NCBI GenBank assembly: GCA_035294855.1
Contig: DATGKD010000228.1
Coordinates: forward strand, 1 to 18,655
Length of the DNA stretch: 18,655 nt
DNA from: DATGKD01 sp035294855
GTDB lineage: Bacteria; Actinomycetota; Acidimicrobiia; Acidimicrobiales; UBA8190
Reading direction: 5' to 3'
Shown here: positions 13,786 through 18,655 of the stretch, in pieces
Numbering within the stretch: position 1 is the first letter of the stretch
Layout: each line of letters opens with the position of its first letter
The notes under the pieces: generated by a model
Told to the model about the DNA's origin: nothing
Database searches by the model: none
The model's input: only the letters and a program-made list of their open reading frames with translations
Made by a program: the position numbers and the translations under genes

Positions 13786-13791
13786 GGCCGT

Positions 13792-13797
13792 AGCGTA
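13792..13797 (-). promoter_or_regulatory. candidate leaderless -10 box of metG
   Basis: TACGCT fits TAnnnT and ends 6 nt before the metG GTG, the spacing seen when transcription begins at the start codon. No -35 match was found, which is common for actinobacterial promoters. Confidence 0.45.
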
Positions 13798-13883
13798 CCG
13801 ACCGGGCAGACCGGCCCCGATCAGAAGCTCGTGCTACATCGAGCGGCGTCGTCGGCGCGCGAGCACGCTCGTGGCGCAGACCG

Positions 13884-14423
13884 TTACCAGTTCGCCACGT
13901 GGCAGGCGCCGTGCCCGGTCCGTTCGGTGTAGCGCTGGTGGTACGCCTCGGCAGGCCAGAACGTCGACGCCGGGACCATCTCCGTCACGATCGGGCGCCC
14001 GAACTTCGACTGGTGCGTGTCGAGCGACTCCTTGACCAGGCGGGCCTGTTCGTCGTCGTGGGTGAAGACCGCCGACCGGTATTGCGTTCCCACGTCGGGC
14101 CCCTGGCGGTTGGGCGTCGTGGGATCGTGGTGTCGCCAGAACTCCTCGAGCAGCTGGTCGTACGAGACCTTGGCCGGGTCGTAGGTCACGAGCACGGCTT
14201 CGGCGTGGCCGGTCCTCCCCGAGCACACCTGCTCGTAGGTCGGGCGCTCGGTGTGGCCCCCGGTGTACCCGGACACGGCGTCCACGACCCCGGGCACGTG
14301 CCGGAGGAAATCCTCCACACCCCAGAAGCAGCCGGCCGCGAACGTCGCCAACGCCAGGCCCTCAGGTGCGTCGCCCGGCTCGACCGGCGGCGCCTGCGTC
14401 TTGTCCCTGCTCCAGATGGCCAT
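13884..14423 (-). CDS. msrA: peptide-methionine (S)-S-oxide reductase
   Basis: Repairs oxidised methionine (S-sulfoxide form) in proteins, using thioredoxin. The 179-aa protein has the catalytic motif GCFWG (31-35, nucleophile Cys32), then SGYTGGHTERPTYEQVCSGRTGHAEAV in part, EFWRHHDPTTPNRQGPDVGTQYRS in part, and the C-terminal EAYHQRY. A candidate resolving Cys is in HGACHVANW. The ATG at 14423 has GGGAGG 9 nt upstream; the frame stays open further back but has no better start. It lies 61 nt downstream of rsmI on the same strand. No msrB is seen in the window. Confidence 0.96.
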   Translation of the reverse strand: MAIWSRDKTQAPPVEPGDAPEGLALATFAAGCFWGVEDFLRHVPGVVDAVSGYTGGHTERPTYEQVCSGRTGHAEAVLVTYDPAKVSYDQLLEEFWRHHDPTTPNRQGPDVGTQYRSAVFTHDDEQARLVKESLDTHQSKFGRPIVTEMVPASTFWPAEAYHQRYTERTGHGACHVANW

Positions 14424-14484
14424 GAGATCGAACCTCCCTGTCCCGCCTGTGACGTGAACCTCCGGGCCCGGTGAGATGTTCCGA

Positions 14485-15348
14485 CTACTGCGGAGAATCG
14501 CGCCGCACCGCGATCGCCGCCTCGTAGGCCCTCCGACGGGAGACCCCCAGCTCCAGGGCCACCTCCCCGGCCACGTCCCGCACGGTCCCCCCGGCGTCGA
14601 GTCGCGCCCGCAGGGCGCGTCCCAGCTCCTCGTCACTCGGGACCGACGCCTGGGGGACGCGCCCCGCCAGGACGACGACGACCTCGCCACGCACCTCGCG
14701 TGCCGAGAACTCGCTCACTGCCCCCGCCAGGGTCCCCCGCCACACCTCCTCGTGCAGCTTGGTCAGCTCGCGCACCACCGCCACGCGTCGATCGGGGGCG
14801 CTGCGCTCGGCCAGCTCCGCCAGCGTGGCCACCAGCCGAGCGGGCGCCTCGAAGAGCACCACCGTCCGGTCGTCGCCGGCAACGGCGTCCAGTCGCCGAC
14901 GCCGGTCCGGGCCCCGGCGGGGCAGGAACCCTTCGAACACGAACCGGTCCGTGGCCAGGCCGCTGACCACGAGGGCGGCGACGACGGCGTTCGGCCCCGG
15001 CACCACGCTGACGTCCGCCCCCGCTTCGACTGCGGCCGCGACCAGCCTCGCCCCCGGGTCCGACAGCGACGGCGTGCCGGCGTCGCTCACCACCGCCACG
15101 GTGCTGCCGACGGACACGAGGGACAGCACCTCGTCGACGCGCGCTCTTTCGTTGTGGCCGTGCAGCGACATGAGGCGCGCGCCACGCACGCCGGCGTGGG
15201 CGAGGAGCTCGCGCGTACGGCGCGTGTCCTCGCAACACACCACGTCGGCCTCGGCGAGCGTGGCGATCGCTCGCGGCGAGAGGTCGCCGAGGTTGCCGAT
15301 GGGCGTGGCCACCAGGACCAGGCGGCCCGCACCGGCGGTGCCGGTCAC
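14485..15348 (-). CDS. rsmI: 16S rRNA (cytidine-2'-O)-methyltransferase (RsmI)
   Basis: Tetrapyrrole-methylase-fold enzyme that 2'-O-methylates C1402 of 16S rRNA (E. coli numbering) in the decoding centre. The 287-aa protein shows LVLVATPIGNLGDLSPRA (10-27), CEDTRRT (39-45), SLHGHNE (61-67), VVSDAGTPSLSDPG (87-99), VVPGPNAVVAALVVSGL and FEGFLPRR, plus a C-terminal region with VSRRRAYEAA. The start is GTG at 15348, whose GTGA overlaps the stop of the DUF192 gene. Confidence 0.96.
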   Translation of the reverse strand: MTGTAGAGRLVLVATPIGNLGDLSPRAIATLAEADVVCCEDTRRTRELLAHAGVRGARLMSLHGHNERARVDEVLSLVSVGSTVAVVSDAGTPSLSDPGARLVAAAVEAGADVSVVPGPNAVVAALVVSGLATDRFVFEGFLPRRGPDRRRRLDAVAGDDRTVVLFEAPARLVATLAELAERSAPDRRVAVVRELTKLHEEVWRGTLAGAVSEFSAREVRGEVVVVLAGRVPQASVPSDEELGRALRARLDAGGTVRDVAGEVALELGVSRRRAYEAAIAVRRDSPQ

Positions 15349-15689
15349 GGCGTGTCGTGCAGCTCGAGCTCGTCTCCGGGACGCAGCTCCCACCGTTCGA
15401 ACGCCCCCGCTTCGGCCTCCAGCACACAGCGGGCACGCGGTCGCGGCAGCGTGACACGCCATGGCTCGAGAACGACGACCGACAACACCTTGAGGTCCCG
15501 GTCCAGAAAGGCCACGTCGAGGGCGAATCGCATGCCGAGGCTGTGCACCGCCCGTGTGCGCGGCAGCAACAGGGCTCCGTCGAAGCCCGACCGACCGAGG
15601 AGCCCGCGGATGCGCGTGCCGTAGGAGTCGGCGACCACGGTGGTGGCGAGCACCGAGCCGTCGCGCAGCAGCCACTTCGGCGAATTCAT
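15345..15689 (-). CDS. DUF192 family protein
   Basis: A 114-aa protein with the DUF192 hallmarks: RIRGLLGRSGFDGALLLPRT, then VHSLGMRFALDVAFLDRDLK (the H-x3-M-R-F-x-L-D-V-x-F-L signature), and the end EAEAGAFERWELRPGDELEL. The family is widespread and its function is not established. The start is ATG at 15689, 16 nt after the ychF stop, without a clear SD. Its stop overlaps rsmI by GTGA. Because the frame is open on both sides, the true gene is identified by the domain and not by ORF length. No secretion signal is seen here, unlike many members. Confidence 0.88.
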   Translation of the reverse strand: MNSPKWLLRDGSVLATTVVADSYGTRIRGLLGRSGFDGALLLPRTRAVHSLGMRFALDVAFLDRDLKVLSVVVLEPWRVTLPRPRARCVLEAEAGAFERWELRPGDELELHDTP

Positions 15690-15705
15690 CGCAGCACGTG
15701 CACCG

Positions 15706-16782
15706 TCAGACGTTGAACCTGATCTCGAGCACGTCACCGTCGGCGACGTGGTAGTCCTTGCCTTCGAGGCGGATCCTTCCCGCGGCCTTCGCGGCCGTCC
15801 ACGACCCGACGTCGAGGAGCTCGTCCCACCGGATGACCTCGGCGCGGATGAAGCCGCGCTGCAGGTCCGAGTGGATGACCCCCGCGCACTCGGGGGCCGT
15901 TGCGCCGGCCCGGAAGCTCCAGGCCCGCGATTCCTTGTCGCCGGTGGTGAGGAACACGCGTCGTCCGAGCAGCTGATACGCGGCGTGCGCCACCCGCGTG
16001 AGCGCACCCTCGCCGAGCCCGAGGCCTTCCAGGAGTTCGGCGCGGTCCTCGGGCGCAAGGCGCATCGCCTCGGACTCGAGCTGCACGCTGACGGCGAGCG
16101 CCTCACCGTGACCGCCGAGTGCCTCGGCGACACCGGCCACGAGCGCCTCGGACTTGTCGAGTTGGTCCTCACCCACATTGACGACGGCGAGCACGGGCTT
16201 GTCGGTGAGGAGGAAGAGGCCCCGGCGTCCGGCGGCCTGGGCGGGGTCGAGGCCGGCGCGATAGAGCGGCGTCCCGGCCGACAGCGCGGTGTACGCGGCC
16301 TCGATCGCCTCGACCTCGGACGTCAGGCTCTTGTCGGCACGGGCGGCCTTGCGCCGCTTGTCGAGCTGGGACTCCACGGTGGCCACATCGGCGAGCACCA
16401 GCTCGAGCTCGAGGGTGGCGAGAGCATCCACCGGGTCGGTGTCGCCCGGCACCTCCGGGTCCTCGAACGCGCGGAGGACCACGGCGATGGCGTCCACCTC
16501 CCGGATGCCGGCCAAGAAGCGGTTCCCCAGCCCCTCGCCTGTCGATGCACCGTGGACGAGTCCGGCGATGTCCACGACCTCGACGCCTGCTCGGACCACC
16601 TTTCGGCTGGCGCTCATCCGGGCGAGGGCGTCGAGCCGCGCGTCCGGGATGGGAGCCACCGCCACCGACGTCTCGGTCGTCGTGAAGGGGTGCGCGCCGA
16701 CCGGCGCGTCGGCACCCGACAACGCATTGAAGAGCGAGGTCTTCCCGGAGTTGGGCAGCCCGACGAGCCCGAGCCGTTCCAT
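15706..16782 (-). CDS. ychF: redox-regulated ATPase/GTPase YchF (OLA1 family)
   Basis: Obg-family P-loop protein that prefers ATP and binds ribosomes. The 358-aa protein has the G1 loop GLPNSGKTS (8-16), the switch segment with HPFTTTE (31-37), G3 DIAGLV (71-76), and NVGE (202-205) in place of the GTPase NKxD, which is the family's reason for relaxed nucleotide choice. A C-terminal TGS domain carries FIRAEVIRWDELLD, GKDYHVADGDVLEIRFNV. The usual G1 serine reads Thr in SGKTS, a harmless variant. It is the first gene of the nine-gene run. A TAGCTT box ends 9 nt before the ATG and a weak GGCGG lies 4 nt before it. Confidence 0.96.
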   Translation of the reverse strand: MERLGLVGLPNSGKTSLFNALSGADAPVGAHPFTTTETSVAVAPIPDARLDALARMSASRKVVRAGVEVVDIAGLVHGASTGEGLGNRFLAGIREVDAIAVVLRAFEDPEVPGDTDPVDALATLELELVLADVATVESQLDKRRKAARADKSLTSEVEAIEAAYTALSAGTPLYRAGLDPAQAAGRRGLFLLTDKPVLAVVNVGEDQLDKSEALVAGVAEALGGHGEALAVSVQLESEAMRLAPEDRAELLEGLGLGEGALTRVAHAAYQLLGRRVFLTTGDKESRAWSFRAGATAPECAGVIHSDLQRGFIRAEVIRWDELLDVGSWTAAKAAGRIRLEGKDYHVADGDVLEIRFNV

Positions 16783-16857
16783 CGCACCGCCAAGCTAATG
16801 GGTCGTGCGGCAGAGAACGGAGGCGCCCGCCACCCGTCGTCTCACGCCCTCTCGACG

Positions 16858-16883
16858 GTGTCGTCGACGGGTGTCGTCGACAG
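16858..16883. repeat. 13-bp tandem duplicate containing GTCGAC
   Basis: GTGTCGTCGACGG is followed directly by GTGTCGTCGACAG, two 13-bp units differing by one base. They lie in the 157-nt space between the divergent ychF and bL37 genes. Confidence 0.6.
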
Positions 16884-16925
16884 GGTCCTAGGGCAAGGGC
16901 GCCGGGCCGTCCGTGCCCGGCGGAC

Positions 16926-16931
16926 TACGGT
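16926..16931 (+). promoter_or_regulatory. candidate near-leaderless -10 box of bL37
   Basis: TACGGT fits TAnnnT and ends 8 nt before the GTG at 16940. There is no SD before that start codon and no clear -35. Confidence 0.4.
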
Positions 16932-16939
16932 GGCCGGCC

Positions 16940-17023
16940 GTGTCCAAGCGAACCGTGAAGAGGAAGATCAGAAGCAAGAAGAAGGCCAACCACGGCAAGA
17001 GGCCGAACGCGGGCCGCGGTTGA
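16940..17023 (+). CDS. ribosomal protein bL37-like, 27 aa
   Basis: A GTG-started 27-codon gene reading MSKRTVKRKIRSKKKANHGK then RPNAGRG. The ANHGKRPNA ending matches the small actinobacterial large-subunit protein bL37 described from mycobacterial ribosome structures; the family opening is usually MAKRGRKKR, so the N-terminal half diverges while staying very basic. It would be an rRNA-binding 50S component. It stands between ychF (divergent) and the GDPD gene (convergent, 30 nt apart). Most gene callers would miss it. Confidence 0.85.
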   Translation: MSKRTVKRKIRSKKKANHGKRPNAGRG

Positions 17024-17053
17024 CACTTCGGCCCGGGTCACGCCGGGGGACCT

Positions 17054-17926
17054 TCACGGCAGGTAGGTGAGCCCCCGCTCCGCCACGAGCTTCACCAGGG
17101 GCGTGGGCACGTCGGTGATGATGCCGTCGACGCCGAGCCCGAGCAGTCGCGCCATCTCCGCCTCGTCGTTCACCGTCCACACGTGAACGGCCAGGCCGGC
17201 CCGGTGCGCCGCATCGATGAACGCCTCGTCCACCACGGTCAGATCGCCCTGGAACGCCGGCACCTGGAGCGCGACGTGCGCCACCGGCGGCAGGGGCTCA
17301 CCCGTGTGCACCGCGCGCCAGAAGAGCGCCACCGCCGCCGTGCCCGCCGAGGTCGCGATGCCGGGCGCGAAGCGCGTGAACGCGTCGGTGGCATGGTCGA
17401 GGAACGAGGCCACGATGACGCGGTCCGTATTGCCGTGGTCCATGACGACGCGGGCCAGTTCTTGTTCGTACGCCGCCACCGCGGGAGCGGTCTGCTTGAT
17501 GTCGAGGTTCAGGGCCACCTGCGGGTGGTCGTCCAGGACCTCCAGGATCTCCTCGAGCGTGGCCACACGGAAGTCCGGGTCGTCCGGAGCCCGCCCGCGG
17601 TAGGGATAGGCGTCGGGCTCGAGGTCGTCGCGCTCGTCGCGCCCAGGGACGAACCAGTACGCGTTGTCGAGGGCGCGCACCTCGGCGAGCGTCATGGCCG
17701 CAATGGCGCCTTGTCCGTTCGTGGTCCGGTCCACGGTTCGGTCGTGGCATACCACCAGGTGCCCGTCGGCGGTGGCGTGCACGTCGAGCTCGATCCCCGT
17801 GGCCCCGATCGCGAGTGCGTGCCGGAGAGCGAAGAGGGTGGACGACGGCGCCTCCCAGGCGCCTGCCTGATGCGCATACGTCAGCACACGACGGCTCGTC
17901 CACGGGTTCGCCGCCGGGTCTGGCAC
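17054..17926 (-). CDS. glycerophosphodiester phosphodiesterase family protein
   Basis: A TIM-barrel phosphodiesterase of the GDPD family, expected to split glycerophosphodiesters into glycerol-3-phosphate and an alcohol. From the GTG at 17926 it has 290 aa: AHQAGAWEAPSST (18-30) where the classical enzyme has HRG...PENT, the metal site ELDV (46-49), CHDRTVDRTTNGQG (60-73), and LNLDIKQ in place of the usual NxExK. The family fold is clear, but HR to HQ and PENT to PSST mean the substrate may differ. No signal peptide, so it appears cytoplasmic. The open frame continues to 18109 and an ATG exists at 17962, but those would overlap the divergent gene. Confidence 0.92.
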   Translation of the reverse strand: MPDPAANPWTSRRVLTYAHQAGAWEAPSSTLFALRHALAIGATGIELDVHATADGHLVVCHDRTVDRTTNGQGAIAAMTLAEVRALDNAYWFVPGRDERDDLEPDAYPYRGRAPDDPDFRVATLEEILEVLDDHPQVALNLDIKQTAPAVAAYEQELARVVMDHGNTDRVIVASFLDHATDAFTRFAPGIATSAGTAAVALFWRAVHTGEPLPPVAHVALQVPAFQGDLTVVDEAFIDAAHRAGLAVHVWTVNDEAEMARLLGLGVDGIITDVPTPLVKLVAERGLTYLP

Positions 17927-17932
17927 CGCCCA

Positions 17933-17942
17933 ACGGTAGCCT
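17933..17942. promoter_or_regulatory. overlapping divergent -10 boxes sharing one TA step
   Basis: Reading leftward, TACCGT (17938-17933) ends 6 nt before the GTG of the GDPD gene. Reading rightward, TAGCCT (17937-17942) ends 8 nt before the GTG of the unknown gene. Both fit TAnnnT and use the same TA pair at 17937-17938. Only 24 nt separate the start codons and neither has an SD, so both transcripts should be leaderless or nearly so. Confidence 0.6.
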
Positions 17943-17950
17943 CGGACGTC

Positions 17951-18568
17951 GTGATCGACCATGTTCTCGTCGACCTCATCTCGCATACGCGCCGCGCGCT
18001 CGAGAACGCCCTGCTGCAAAGGCAGGCGGTCGAGGAGCGCTTTCAGGTCGACGTCTTCTTGGGCGACGTGTCGTGGGAGACGTCGTATTCGCTGCCCGGT
18101 GAAGAACAACCGCCGCGGGTGCGTGCCGACATCTCGGTCGACTGGCCGACCTGGAGCCAGAGCGCGTACCGGTCATGGTCGATCGGCGAGCCACCCGAGG
18201 ACGTCCCCGAGGTGGTCCTCGAGATCACGCTGCGGGTGCAGCGCCTGGCCGCGATGCCCGACCTCGCCGCGGTGATCGCCTGTCTCCCCGAAGAGAGCCC
18301 GCCTATCGGCGGCGACACCTTGGTGCGGGCCTCTCCCGTCGTCGAGCAGGTGTACCGCGCCGACGGCGAGTCCACGCAGTACGCGGTCGAGACCACATAC
18401 CAGGGCACGCTGCGCCTGGACGACACGATCATGGAGGACACGTCGTCGATGGCCGGCCCCGTCGGCGCGCTCGGCCGGTGGGTGGCGTCGGTGCTCGTCC
18501 GCCTCGGCGATCTCGACCTGTCATATCTCGCGCCCGAGCCCGCCGCGCGCGAGGACCGCGAGCACTGA
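17951..18568 (+). CDS. conserved-looking hypothetical protein (205 aa)
   Basis: A soluble acidic protein of 205 aa that I cannot place in a family. It starts VIDHVLVDLISHTRRALENA, an amphipathic helix, then has a beta-rich middle (RFQVDVFLGDVSWETSY, RVRADISVDWPTWSQSAYRS in part) and a domain whose core is EVVLEITLRVQRLA. There are no membrane segments, no cysteine cluster and no signal peptide. The start is GTG at 17951, with a TAGCCT box 8 nt upstream and no SD. The frame is open far upstream inside the divergent GDPD gene, which is a shadow. GC3-rich codons and length support a real gene. Confidence 0.8.
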   Translation: MIDHVLVDLISHTRRALENALLQRQAVEERFQVDVFLGDVSWETSYSLPGEEQPPRVRADISVDWPTWSQSAYRSWSIGEPPEDVPEVVLEITLRVQRLAAMPDLAAVIACLPEESPPIGGDTLVRASPVVEQVYRADGESTQYAVETTYQGTLRLDDTIMEDTSSMAGPVGALGRWVASVLVRLGDLDLSYLAPEPAAREDREH

Positions 18569-18596
18569 CGCTGGCGGTCGCCGAAGGTGCCCCGGT

Positions 18597-18612
18597 CGGG
18601 TGTCTCGACCCG
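18597..18612. terminator. possible bidirectional terminator hairpin
   Basis: CGGGT and ACCCG form a 5-bp stem (7 bp counting a wobble and an outer pair) around a 6-nt loop, between a plus-strand stop at 18568 and a possible minus-strand stop at 18625. There is no T-run. Confidence 0.25.
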
Positions 18613-18624
18613 GCGGGCCCGGCG

Positions 18625-18655
18625 TCAGAGCAACGACGCCTGGCCGGCGAGTTGG
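18625..18655 (-). CDS. possible C-terminus of a minus-strand gene cut by the window edge
   Basis: From the window edge leftward one frame reads QLAGQASLL and then TGA at 18627-18625, a natural-looking C-terminus convergent with the preceding gene. Only nine codons are visible, so this is a weak call and no family can be given. Confidence 0.3.
   Translation of the reverse strand, partial: QLAGQASLL

Noticed and set aside
15640..17070. 476-codon plus-strand ORF over ychF
   Set aside because: Antisense shadow of ychF; no family, and it would end inside the bL37 region in a different frame.

Overview
The window is GC-rich, gene-dense chromosomal DNA from an actinobacterium. Three things point there: two very small actinobacterial-type ribosomal proteins (bS22-like and bL37-like), a DUF4232 lipoprotein, and a metG-tatD-(cell-wall enzyme)-ksgA-ispE block in the order known from Mycobacterium. 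Several start codons have a TAnnnT box 6-10 nt upstream and no Shine-Dalgarno (SD) sequence, which suggests leaderless mRNAs. The wall enzyme in the block is RlpA-like instead of RpfB, so a deep-branching lineage such as Acidimicrobiia is a guess, not a demonstration. I see no phage, IS element, CRISPR array or obvious defence island.

Layout. 1-2072 (minus): an ABC exporter pair (FtsX/MacB-type permease and LolD-type ATPase) followed by the start of an unknown gene that leaves the window. 2224-2880 (minus): a Tat-dependent DUF4232 lipoprotein. 3122-3922 (plus): a 60-aa ORF, a CBS-domain protein and a 41-aa ORF coupled to it by ATGA. 3977-5059 (plus): a lipoprotein with a PKD-like C-terminus. 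5060-5400: a 341-nt gene-free leader with hairpins, one of which covers the SD of the next gene. 5401-6368 (plus): a four-helix SHOCT membrane protein and a 62-aa membrane protein. 6463-6687 (minus): a 74-aa membrane protein. 6872-7741 (plus): an ABM-SRPBCC two-domain protein. 7806-7878 (minus): tRNA-Gln(UUG), downstream of a VOC/glyoxalase protein at 7907-8272 (minus). 8356-8457 (plus): bS22.

8524-16782 (minus) is a nine-gene housekeeping run: ychF, DUF192, rsmI, msrA, metG, tatD, RlpA-like, ksgA, ispE. Most of it concerns translation and RNA modification (rsmI and ksgA modify 16S rRNA, metG charges tRNA, ychF binds ribosomes). IspE makes isoprenoid precursors, MsrA repairs methionine and the RlpA-like protein acts on the cell wall. 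DUF192/rsmI and metG/tatD overlap by GTGA. The block is broken before the RlpA-like gene by about 300 nt holding three CACGTG sites, two of them in perfect long palindromes, and a 10-bp tandem repeat. 16940-17023 (plus): bL37. 17054-17926 (minus): a GDPD-family phosphodiesterase, divergent from an unknown gene at 17951-18568 (plus). The two start codons are 24 nt apart and their -10 boxes share one TA step.

Most of the window is ordinary. The parts most worth a second look are the shared-TA divergent promoter, the palindrome/repeat region before the RlpA-like gene, the switch-like leader of the SHOCT gene and the ABM-SRPBCC fusion.
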